This document shows, one piece after another, positions 24,720-30,901 of a DNA stretch of 30,901 nt (positions within the stretch are counted from its first letter, which is position 1; every line of letters begins with the position of its first letter). Below the pieces are notes generated by a model. The model was not told where the DNA came from, ran no database searches, and saw only the letters and a list, made by a program, of their open reading frames with translations. The translations under genes and the position numbers were made by a program. Source of the DNA: Gammaproteobacteria bacterium (GTDB taxonomy: Bacteria > Pseudomonadota > Gammaproteobacteria > Pseudomonadales > Cellvibrionaceae); NCBI GenBank assembly GCA_021151625.1, contig JAGKWY010000060.1:1-30901 (forward strand). Direction: 5' to 3'.

Positions 24720-25604
24720 TTACTTTTGCCAGCGCTGCCGGAACAATTCCAACTGTTCATCTTTTTGCTGCCAGAGATTATTCACCCACTGCTGAAAACC
24801 CGCGCGGAACTCGGCGTCACCTTCATAGTCACCCAACAACTCTGCCGGGATTGGCAATTGCCGCACATGGATGCGAATTCGTTTCACCTTGCCGCACGCA
24901 TAATCCCAGTAACTGGGAATCCCGCCTTCATAATCAAGGGTGACATCCAACAACTGATGTAACTGCCCATCCATTGCATTCAACGCAAAGGCCAGGCCAC
25001 CCGCCTTGGGCATTAACAAGTGGCGATAAATTGAGGCTTGTTGCTGATACTTCTGCGGAGTAAAACGTGTGCCCTCAAGGAAATTAATGATAGTGACCGG
25101 ATGATAGCGAAAACGCGCACAAGCCTGGCGAGTGCGCTCCAGGTCCTGCCCTTTAAGCAATGGATCACGCGCGATTGCAGCCTTGGAGTGACGACGCATA
25201 GAGGGAAAATCCAGCCCCCAGAGTGCGAGCCCCAATACTGGAACCCAGAGCAGGCTACGCTTGAAAAAGAACTTTACCCCGGAAATATCCGCCTTAAAGA
25301 CACGCATCAACACCGGAATATCCGCCCAGGCCTGATGGTTCGCGGTCAGCATGTACCACTCGTTCCGGCTCAGGTTGCCCAGCCCTTCAATCTCCAGCTG
25401 TGTTGGCAATAACAGACGCTGCTGCCAATTATTCGCCCAAATCCAGAAATCCGCACAGGCATCCAGGCAAGGATTAAGCAAATGCTGCCAAGCGGGAATA
25501 GGTAGCAACCGCAGCAGGGCAAAAAACACAATAGGAATAGTCACCAGAATAGTGACGCCGGAAAAAATCGCTGTAACCAATACACCACGCAAGCTGGCAA
25601 GCAT
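24720..25604 (-). CDS. PlsC-domain acyltransferase, YihG-like
   Basis: The 294-residue protein has an N-terminal membrane helix (about 10-35), the acyltransferase motif NHQAWAD (His90-x4-Asp95), FFFKRSLLWVPVLG and the substrate motif NFLEGTRFT (Glu177-Arg180). This combination is typical of the YihG/YihE-type 1-acylglycerol-3-phosphate acyltransferases that help set phospholipid acyl composition. It is divergent from the signal peptidase gene. Confidence 0.85.
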   Translation of the reverse strand: MLASLRGVLVTAIFSGVTILVTIPIVFFALLRLLPIPAWQHLLNPCLDACADFWIWANNWQQRLLLPTQLEIEGLGNLSRNEWYMLTANHQAWADIPVLMRVFKADISGVKFFFKRSLLWVPVLGLALWGLDFPSMRRHSKAAIARDPLLKGQDLERTRQACARFRYHPVTIINFLEGTRFTPQKYQQQASIYRHLLMPKAGGLAFALNAMDGQLHQLLDVTLDYEGGIPSYWDYACGKVKRIRIHVRQLPIPAELLGDYEGDAEFRAGFQQWVNNLWQQKDEQLELFRQRWQK

Positions 25605-25700
25605 AAGTAGAAATCCTGTGAACCAGACTCCAATAGCAGAGTCAAAGATGGCGCGTATTTTTCGCTATTCCGCCATTTGGATCAACTTGAGGGACAATTT

Positions 25701-26330
25701 ATGCAGAAATTATGGGCCGAACACCGTGGGTTTATCGTATTTTTTTTACTCATGTTTTGTTTTCGCAGCGCTATAGCCGATTGGAGCGATGTACCTAGCG
25801 GCTCCATGAAACCGACACTGGTTGAAGGTGACCGGATCAGTATCAACAAAATGGCCTATGACCTGCGCATTCCATTCACCCATGTTTCCCTCTACAAAAT
25901 TGCTGACCCTGCGCGCGGTGACATAGCCGTATTTGATTCCAAAGTTGCTGACAAACGTTTGGTAAAGCGCGTCATTGGTGTTCCAGGCGATACTGTTGCG
26001 ATGGAAAATAATCGTTTGCTGATTAACGGCGAGACCATCAATTACCAGCCACTGATAGCCGGCGACCAATTGGAATTACTGCCGGGAAAAACCCATGTGC
26101 TGCGCACCAGCCAAACCCCTTCGCGCCTTGCCAATTTTGCACCTGTAACTGTGCCTGAAGGGCAGTACTTAATGCTGGGGGATAATCGCGATAACAGCGC
26201 CGACTCACGCGTGATAGGTTTTGTACCGCGCAGTGAATTTGTAGGGCGTTCGCGCGGGGTTGTACTGTCGCTGGATTACGACAATTATTTTCTACCACGC
26301 GGCGAACGTTTTATGAAAGATTTGAAATAA
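25701..26330 (+). CDS. lepB: Signal peptidase I, short form
   Basis: Signal peptidase I removes Sec and Tat signal peptides at the periplasmic face. The ATG at 25701, with GAGGGAC upstream, gives 209 residues. The open frame from a TTG at 25677 is less likely. There is a single N-terminal membrane helix (about 9-26), the catalytic serine in VPSGSMKPTL (Ser35), the catalytic lysine in RLVKRVIGVPGD (Lys89) and box E LGDNRDNSADSR. E. coli LepB is 324 residues with two helices and lies beside lepA and rnc. This one stands alone and may be a second copy. Confidence 0.88.
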   Translation: MQKLWAEHRGFIVFFLLMFCFRSAIADWSDVPSGSMKPTLVEGDRISINKMAYDLRIPFTHVSLYKIADPARGDIAVFDSKVADKRLVKRVIGVPGDTVAMENNRLLINGETINYQPLIAGDQLELLPGKTHVLRTSQTPSRLANFAPVTVPEGQYLMLGDNRDNSADSRVIGFVPRSEFVGRSRGVVLSLDYDNYFLPRGERFMKDLK

Positions 26331-26364
26331 CCTAATGTCAGTCGGCATTTTTAATCTCCCGCAC

Positions 26365-26385
26365 CCCCTCTTTTCCAAAGAGGGG
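26365..26385. terminator. Hairpin between convergent lepB and deoxyribonucleotidase genes
   Basis: A 9-bp stem (26365-26373 with 26377-26385, CCCCTCTTT/AAAGAGGGG) with loop TCC lies between two gene ends. No T run follows on either strand, so its role as a terminator is likely by position only. Confidence 0.45.
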
Positions 26386-26395
26386 AGTCACGCGA

Positions 26396-26929
26396 CTATC
26401 GCTCAGAAAAATAGTCGCGCACTTCCAGCCAATTATTCACGCGTACTTGCGCTGATTCATGCACATTGTGTTGCGCGGTAAATAAAATCCCCTGCCCTAC
26501 AAAGCCGTCAAAATGACGCGAGCTGTCATCAATTAAAAAGTCCGCTTGCACCACATTTTTCTTGCCGCAAAAAATATAATTCATCGGTGACAGGAACGGC
26601 AAATATTTGCGTAACCATTGGTATTTGGGCGTAAAGGATGTGGGATGCTCCATAGCAGCAGTAGCAATCACAATGTCATAGCGCTCATGCAGTTCGGCAA
26701 TCACTTCTGCCGCATGTGGATAAACCGGGATATCATCAAAAAATGCGGGAATATCGGGGTAGGCTCGCACACGTGCGCGATGCTCTTGCGGCACCTTGTC
26801 GTAAATTTTAAGCCCGTGTAAATCGGCCTTGGTGAGGTTTTGTTGGAACTCGGTGTTATACCAATCAAGATGGCGAGCCATAGTGTCACAAATGGTTTCA
26901 TCCATATCAATTGCAATACGTTTGCGCAT
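26396..26929 (-). CDS. 5'(3')-deoxyribonucleotidase, NT5C-family HAD phosphatase
   Basis: These enzymes dephosphorylate nucleoside monophosphates, mainly deoxy forms. The 177-residue product begins MRKRIAIDMDETICDT, the HAD nucleophile motif DxD (Asp8, Asp10). It has a substrate-loop segment with YDKVP, motif II-like VIATAAMEHP, the Lys region GKKNVVQADFLIDDSS and the acidic pair Asp134-Asp135. AAGGAGT precedes the ATG. A 9-bp inverted repeat (26391-26399 with 26411-26419) overlaps its stop and could form a 3' hairpin. Confidence 0.85.
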   Translation of the reverse strand: MRKRIAIDMDETICDTMARHLDWYNTEFQQNLTKADLHGLKIYDKVPQEHRARVRAYPDIPAFFDDIPVYPHAAEVIAELHERYDIVIATAAMEHPTSFTPKYQWLRKYLPFLSPMNYIFCGKKNVVQADFLIDDSSRHFDGFVGQGILFTAQHNVHESAQVRVNNWLEVRDYFSER

Positions 26930-26982
26930 TACTACTCCTTATTAATAACAAACTAAATAATCACAATTAAAAACGCAGAGAC

Positions 26983-27009
26983 AAAAATCCCCGCACATGG
27001 CGGGGATTT
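26983..27009 (-). terminator. Rho-independent terminator after fabV
   Basis: A 10-bp perfect stem (26985-26994 with 27000-27009, core TCCCCGC) with loop ACATG is followed on the minus strand by TTTTTG, about 24 bp after the fabV stop. Confidence 0.88.
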
Positions 27010-27032
27010 ATTGTTACGCAAAAACCAACAGA

Positions 27033-28229
27033 TTAAAAGTTGGTTTGCACCAATGGAGTCGTTTCTGCATCGTAATCCACTGCATTTACGCCGAAGCCAA
27101 ACAAACGCAAGAATTCTGCTTTGTAACCTTCAAAGTCAGTTAACTCAAACAGGTTTTCTTCAGTGACCTGCTCCCAAATTTCTTCTACCTGGCGCTGCAC
27201 AGAAGGATCCAATTCCAATTCATCGACGCGGTAGCGGTTGCCATCATCCAGGCGTGGATTCGCAGAGAACAAACACTCGGTAAACAAACGCTGGATCTGC
27301 TCGATACAACCTTCGTGAGTACCCTGGGCTTTCATCACTTTGAACAAAATGGCCAGGTACAAAGGCATTACTGGAATTGCAGAACTCGCCTGGGTTACTA
27401 CCGCTTTCAGCACCGCAACGCGCGCATTGCCGCCGTGTTTTGCACTCAGGGTTTTTGCTGCGCGATCCAGGTCTTCTTTGGCTTTACCAATGGTTGCTTT
27501 GCCATAAATCGGCCAGGTCAACTTATCACCGAGGTAGGTGTAAGCCACGGTTTGGAAGTTGTCGCTCAGCAGATCAGCGCCCTTCAGGGCATCAATCCAC
27601 ATTTCCCAATCCTCGCCACCCATTACTTTTACAGTGTTGGCAATTTCTTCATCAGAGGCGGGCTCGATGGTGACATCGGAAATTTTCAGGGTATCGGTAT
27701 TCAGGTTCTTGGAAGTGTACTGCTTGCCGATTGGCTTCAATACCGAGTTATAAACTTCGCCCGTTTTAGGGTCGGTGCGACGGGGAGATGCAAGGCTATA
27801 AATCACTAAGTCGACTTTGCCGATACTATTTTTCAGGGTCTCGATTACTTTTTCCTTACAAGCATCAGAGAAAGCATCGCCATTAATGGTTTCTGCGTAT
27901 AAACCAGCGGCTTTTGCCGCATCGTGGAAAGCAGAAGTGTTGTAGTAACCGGCTGTTGCGGTTTTCGCTTCGCTCGGCTCCTTCTCGAAACAAACACCCA
28001 GGGTGTCGGCGCCGCCGCCAAATGCTGCAGTAATACGTGAAGCCAGGCCAAAACCAGTGGAGCAACCCAATACCAGCACCTTTTTGGGTGCACCGGCAAC
28101 GGGGCCCTTGGCTTTAGTGAAAGCGATTTGCTCTTGAACATTGGCAGCACAACCCTGTGGATGCGCATTGGTACAAATAAAACCGCGAACTTTTGGCTTG
28201 ATAATCCAATAATTGCCTGGAAGGAGCAT
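27033..28229 (-). CDS. fabV: FabV enoyl-[acyl-carrier-protein] reductase (NADH)
   Basis: FabV reduces trans-2-enoyl thioesters in the last step of fatty-acid elongation and is insensitive to triclosan. The 398-residue frame has the nucleotide loop VLVLGCSTGFGLASRITAAFGGGADTLGV, IYSLASPRRTDPKTGEV, the catalytic Y-x8-K (Tyr242, Lys251 in YGKATIGKAK) and VLKAVVTQASSAIP. Family members start MIIKP; here that Met is Trp8 (TGG) and the only upstream in-frame ATG is at 28229, adding MLLPGNYW without a clear ribosome site. An ATT at 28205 would give IIKP directly. The start is unresolved. The gene is head-to-head with a MAPEG gene. Confidence 0.93.
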   Translation of the reverse strand: MLLPGNYWIIKPKVRGFICTNAHPQGCAANVQEQIAFTKAKGPVAGAPKKVLVLGCSTGFGLASRITAAFGGGADTLGVCFEKEPSEAKTATAGYYNTSAFHDAAKAAGLYAETINGDAFSDACKEKVIETLKNSIGKVDLVIYSLASPRRTDPKTGEVYNSVLKPIGKQYTSKNLNTDTLKISDVTIEPASDEEIANTVKVMGGEDWEMWIDALKGADLLSDNFQTVAYTYLGDKLTWPIYGKATIGKAKEDLDRAAKTLSAKHGGNARVAVLKAVVTQASSAIPVMPLYLAILFKVMKAQGTHEGCIEQIQRLFTECLFSANPRLDDGNRYRVDELELDPSVQRQVEEIWEQVTEENLFELTDFEGYKAEFLRLFGFGVNAVDYDAETTPLVQTNF

Positions 28230-28232
28230 TCC

Positions 28233-28643
28233 ATGCTGTATGCAATGTTTGCCATGGTTTTACTCACCTGCGGTGTCGCTTTTCGCCTGTTTTTTTTACG
28301 TATCAAAGCCGTGAAATCCAAACAGGTGCGAATCAGCCAATTTCGTTTATATACCGGCGAAATGCCCGACGATATGGCCCAGGCTGCGCGCAATTACAGC
28401 AATCTGTTTGAGACCCCCATACTCTTTTATATTGCAGGAACTATCGCTATTGCAATGGATGTGGAATCCACAGCGATGGTTGTTTTTGCCTGGGGTTTTG
28501 TCGGTGCACGCCTTATCCATAGCTGGATTCACCTAACCTACAACAATGTTATCCATCGGCTGTGGGCATTTATGGCGGGCAATGTTTGTATTTTGATTAT
28601 TTGGGGATTGTTGTTGTTAAAACATTCTCTCGGTTGGGTGTAA
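28233..28643 (+). CDS. MAPEG-family membrane protein
   Basis: MAPEG proteins are small four-helix membrane proteins related to eicosanoid and glutathione enzymes; bacterial members are mostly uncharacterised. The ATG at 28233 has GGAAGGAG upstream and gives 136 residues. Hydrophobic segments lie near 2-21, 62-80, 83-100 and 115-133. The family-like loop ARNYSNLFETPILFY and ARLIHSWIHLTYNNVIHR are present. The frame is open further upstream only because it passes antisense through fabV. Start codons of the two divergent genes are 3 bases apart. Confidence 0.85.
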   Translation: MLYAMFAMVLLTCGVAFRLFFLRIKAVKSKQVRISQFRLYTGEMPDDMAQAARNYSNLFETPILFYIAGTIAIAMDVESTAMVVFAWGFVGARLIHSWIHLTYNNVIHRLWAFMAGNVCILIIWGLLLLKHSLGWV

Positions 28644-28852
28644 GCCAGATAACAAAAAATAAACAGCTATGTAACACCCGCTACTCAACTTTACATTCTC
28701 GCCAGATTTGCAATAGCAGGCTTTCGGTTAAAATGCGCCGCCTGTAAAAAATGCTTAACGCGATAAATACACCCCCCTAAGAATGCACCGCTCACGCGAC
28801 CATCGCTCACGAGTCAGGTTTGCAAATCACCACCAACGGCATAGGATCAATA

Positions 28853-29866
28853 ATGATTACTCACGAACCCAACCCGCTTTATGTCGCCAGCCCCGAACGC
28901 TACAAAACCATGCAATACCAACGCTGCGGCAAAAGCGGCCTGCGCTTACCGCGCTTATCACTTGGTCTCTGGCAGAATTTCGGCGCTGTAGATCCGCAAT
29001 CCAATGCCCGCGCCATGCTGCGCCGCGCATTTGATTTGGGCATCACCCATTTCGATCTGGCCAACAATTACGGCCCCAACTTTGGTTCGGCAGAGCAAAC
29101 CTTCGGCAATATTTTTGCGCAGGATTTTGTGCGCTATCGCGATGAATTAATTATTTCCAGCAAAGCAGGCTACGACATGTGGCCAGGCCCTTACGGCATT
29201 GGCGGCTCGCGCAAATATTTGGTCAGCAGCTGCGACCAAAGTTTGAAACGTACTGGTTTGGACTACTTCGACATTTTCTACCACCACTGTATGGACCCGG
29301 AAACGCCCATCGAAGAAACCATGCAAGCGCTGGATTTTATTGTTCGCTCTGGTCGCGCACTTTATGTCGGCATTTCCAATTACCAACCGGCACAAACCAA
29401 AGAAGCCATCCGCATTTTACGTGAACTGGGTACCCCGCTGTTAATCCATCAACCGCGCTACAACCTGTTTGATCGCTGGATTGAAAATGGCTTAACGGAT
29501 GTGCTGAAAGACGAAGGTGTTGGTTCAATTGTGTTTTCACCTTTGGCACAAGGCGTACTCACCAACAAATACCTGAATGGAATTCCCGCTGACTCACGCG
29601 CGGCGCGCCCGGAGTTGATTTACCTGAACAACAAAGACATCACCCCGGAAAAAATCCAAAAGGTACAAGCCCTCAACGCCATCGCCGAAGCCCGCGGCCA
29701 AACCCTAGCCCAAATGTCCATCGCCTGGACCCTGCACAACGAAGCCGTCACCACCTGCCTAATCGGCGCCAGCCGCCCGGCACAAATTGATGACTCAGTT
29801 GCTGCATTAAATAATTTGAGTTTTAGTGCAGAGGAATTAGCGAAGATTGATGGGATTGTGAAGTAA
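28853..29866 (+). CDS. Aldo-keto reductase, YghZ/Gpr-like
   Basis: The family reduces aldehydes with NADPH; E. coli YghZ acts on L-glyceraldehyde 3-phosphate and methylglyoxal. The ATG at 28853 has AGGA upstream and gives 337 residues. The open frame from a TTG at 28820 is less likely. The N-terminus MITHEPNPLYVASPERYKTMQY resembles YghZ. The tetrad is visible: Asp68, Tyr73 (FDLANNYG), Lys104 (ISSKAGYDMWPGPYG) and His144 or His145 (FYHHCMD). The family C-terminus CLIGASRPAQIDDSVAALNN follows. It is transcribed alone, with a terminator after it. Confidence 0.92.
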   Translation: MITHEPNPLYVASPERYKTMQYQRCGKSGLRLPRLSLGLWQNFGAVDPQSNARAMLRRAFDLGITHFDLANNYGPNFGSAEQTFGNIFAQDFVRYRDELIISSKAGYDMWPGPYGIGGSRKYLVSSCDQSLKRTGLDYFDIFYHHCMDPETPIEETMQALDFIVRSGRALYVGISNYQPAQTKEAIRILRELGTPLLIHQPRYNLFDRWIENGLTDVLKDEGVGSIVFSPLAQGVLTNKYLNGIPADSRAARPELIYLNNKDITPEKIQKVQALNAIAEARGQTLAQMSIAWTLHNEAVTTCLIGASRPAQIDDSVAALNNLSFSAEELAKIDGIVK

Positions 29867-29890
29867 GTTATTTTTGAGAAAATATAAAAT

Positions 29891-29916
29891 TTCGGCCCGT
29901 TATGGGCCGAAGTTTT
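29891..29916 (+). terminator. Terminator after the aldo-keto reductase gene
   Basis: An 8-bp stem (29891-29898 with 29904-29911, TTCGGCCC/GGGCCGAA) with a five-base loop is followed by GTTTT, about 25 bp after the stop. Confidence 0.8.
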
Positions 29917-29945
29917 GTATACCTACCAGATCACACCGCACTAAC

Positions 29946-30207
29946 TCAAGGGGCAGCAGCACCGATATTATCATCGACCAACACATCTACCACTTGGACA
30001 CTGGGATAGTCACACTTAACTTCCGGTTTTATTTTTGTACTAACAAAGCCAATTTATTTTCACCCGTCACTTTTGCCAATTGCTTACGGCGCAAGCTGAA
30101 ATATTTGGGGCATATATCATTCTGTTTACAGAACCCTGCTGCCGGCACACCGCTGACCTCCTACTGTGCAAATAGTTCTCGCCATATTCTCCACTGCGTC
30201 TTTTCAT
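29946..30207 (-). pseudogene. IS66-family accessory transposition gene tnpA, degraded
   Basis: An ATG at 30207 follows a perfect ribosome site (GGAGG). Read across frames, the minus strand encodes an IS66 TnpA-like sequence: TQWRIWRELFAQ, then GVPAAGFCKQNDICPKYFSL and RRKQLAKVTGENKLALLVQ, then VKCDYPSVQVVDVLVDD. The FCxQxxxCPKYFSLRxxQL core is typical of this family. Three lesions are visible: a one-base loss in the A run at codon 2, an in-frame TAG after FAQ, and a one-base loss in the A run after LLVQK (about 30031-30035). No tnpB or tnpC is present, so the gene is dead and its element is reduced to one end. Confidence 0.7.
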
Positions 30208-30236
30208 AAAACCTCCGATTAACAGGGGAGGCTTAC
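29946..30236 (-). mobile_element. IS66-like insertion sequence remnant (one end)
   Basis: On the minus strand the remnant begins GTAAGCCTCCCCTGTTAATC (30236-30217), resembling IS66-family inverted-repeat ends that start GTAAGC, ten bases before the start codon of the tnpA remnant. The opposite end and the other transposase genes are missing, so its lower boundary is not defined. Confidence 0.5.
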
Positions 30237-30283
30237 GCTAGTTGAAAAATGGAATTGTGACTGGAGTGGTATTGGTTAGATCC

Positions 30284-30514
30284 TCACGATTTGGCTTTTA
30301 AAAAATACTTGAGGGTTAAAACAAAACAACTAAAAAATGCAACGAGCTGGATAAACGCCGGCATTTCTCCAGGTGAAAACCAGGACAAGTAAAAGTAATT
30401 TGTGACATATCTATAATCAAAAGACATCACCAATGAATAAACAACCAGCCAGGACACTAAGTAACAAATGAAGACTTTAAGACATATAAAAAAAATCACT
30501 CTTAAAGATTCCAT
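30284..30514 (-). CDS. Small membrane protein with two or three hydrophobic segments, unknown
   Basis: The 76-residue product has hydrophobic segments at about 5-30 and 51-72 (IFFICLKVFICYLVSWLVVYSLV and FIQLVAFFSCFVLTLKYFL) joined by a Tyr-rich loop. GGAGG lies about 13 bases before the ATG at 30514, at the stop of the preceding remnant. I recognise no family. Its position directly after a decayed ORF and its small membrane form would fit an immunity protein, but this is inference. The region is AT-rich compared with the rest of the window. Confidence 0.5.
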   Translation of the reverse strand: MESLRVIFFICLKVFICYLVSWLVVYSLVMSFDYRYVTNYFYLSWFSPGEMPAFIQLVAFFSCFVLTLKYFLKAKS

Positions 30515-30523
30515 ATTTTTTTA

Positions 30524-30795
30524 CTAACCTCCATTAAATCTGAAATCAAAAACCTTATCATAAGCTTCATTAAGTTTCTTAGTTTGGCTTTCAGATACTT
30601 CATCCGTAATATCACTTGATGTTTCCTTTCCAATAAAATCAACGTTGCGCTCAATATGAGGCACTCAAAGTCGCGGGTGTAAATTACCGCGCCGTCATTA
30701 ATCAAATTGCTATTATTGTCAGAATCACGAGGCACCGCACCTAATATTTATAATTGATGGCATCCCTAACATTATGGTGCTCATTGAACGCTTAC
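30524..30795 (-). pseudogene. Frameshifted ORF remnant of unknown family
   Basis: Protein-like sequence continues across a stop and a shift on the minus strand: AFNEHHNVRDAINYKY, a TAG, VPRDSDNNSNLINDGAVIYT and RDFE, then a one-base shift into VPHIERNVDFIGKETSSDIT and DEVSESQTKKLNEAYDKVFD, ending FRFNGG and TAG at 30524. Rejoined, it makes about 90 residues, the size of a C-terminal effector domain. I do not recognise the family. It lies directly upstream of a small membrane protein gene. A genuine 46-residue ORF from the GTG at 30664 is an alternative reading. Confidence 0.4.
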
Positions 30796-30817
30796 GATTC
30801 CCCTTAAAAATTACCAA

Positions 30818-30901
30818 TCATTTAAATTCAAAAAACGATGTAATCGTAAGCCGGCCCGTCGCAGGGTTCGGGTCAAAATTATAATCTTTACCAATTTGCC
30901 C
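30818..30901 (-). CDS. 3' end of a gene entering from the right, unknown
   Basis: An open minus-strand frame enters at the right edge and ends at a TGA at 30818, giving 27 residues: IGKDYNFDPNPATGRLTITS followed by FFEFK. The composition looks coding, but the fragment is too short to assign. The following bases show no clear terminator. Confidence 0.45.
   Translation of the reverse strand, partial: GQIGKDYNFDPNPATGRLTITSFFEFK

Noticed and set aside
29874..30209. Plus-strand 111-codon frame after the aldo-keto reductase
   Set aside because: It runs through the terminator hairpin and antisense to the IS66 tnpA remnant, which explains the sequence better.
1..30901. CRISPR array, tRNA, rRNA, prophage or replication origin
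   Set aside because: No regularly spaced repeats, cloverleaf-like sequence, rRNA motifs, phage structural genes or DnaA-box cluster were seen on reading both strands.

Overview
The window reads as chromosome of a gammaproteobacterium, most likely a Cellvibrio-like member of the Cellvibrionales. This is inferred from the gene order pyrG-kdsA-eno-ftsB-ispD-ispF-truD-pcm-nlpD, the recA-recX-cinA neighbourhood, a FabV-type enoyl reductase and a LexA-type SOS box. No 16S rRNA or tRNA is present to fix the taxonomy. Most genes look like ordinary vertically inherited housekeeping or envelope genes. Only the last ~1 kb looks like decayed accessory DNA.

Layout. 1-8.1 kb: a minus-strand run from pyrG through kdsA and eno, a strong terminator, then ftsB, ispD, ispF, truD, pcm and the start of nlpD. 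It covers CTP, Kdo, glycolysis, the divisome, isoprenoids, tRNA pseudouridine, protein repair and an amidase activator. kdsA lacks its normal C-terminus and eno starts inside its last codons; surE is absent between truD and pcm. 8.1-10.8 kb: recA with promoter and two LexA boxes, then a DUF4136 lipoprotein with its own promoter and terminator, then recX. 10.8-14.5 kb: a secreted cysteine-containing protein divergent from a CadC-like membrane regulator that is preceded by a ten-codon leader ORF, then pncC/cinA.

14.5-19.1 kb: a probable signalling locus. A protein with an active Ser/Thr kinase domain followed by a degenerate kinase domain converges on a two-gene operon for a rhomboid protease with a helical-repeat tail and a membrane protein with a B-box-like zinc finger and a helical-repeat tail. 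19.4-21.2 kb: a hipBA toxin-antitoxin operon with two repeated operator-like sites. 21.2-26.9 kb: envelope genes (CvpA-DUF4124 fusion, LpxL-like and PlsC-like acyltransferases, DUF481 outer-membrane protein, DUF2789, a short signal peptidase I) and a 5'(3')-deoxyribonucleotidase. 27.0-29.9 kb: fabV head-to-head with a MAPEG gene with only 3 bases between start codons, then an aldo-keto reductase. 29.9-30.9 kb: an IS66-family tnpA remnant with several lesions, a small membrane protein, a frameshifted ORF remnant and the 3' end of a further gene.

The most noteworthy points are the KdsA truncation, the kinase/pseudokinase-rhomboid-B-box locus, the leader ORF of the CadC-like regulator, the anomalous fabV start with its head-to-head partner, the split of recX from recA, and the decayed module at the right edge.
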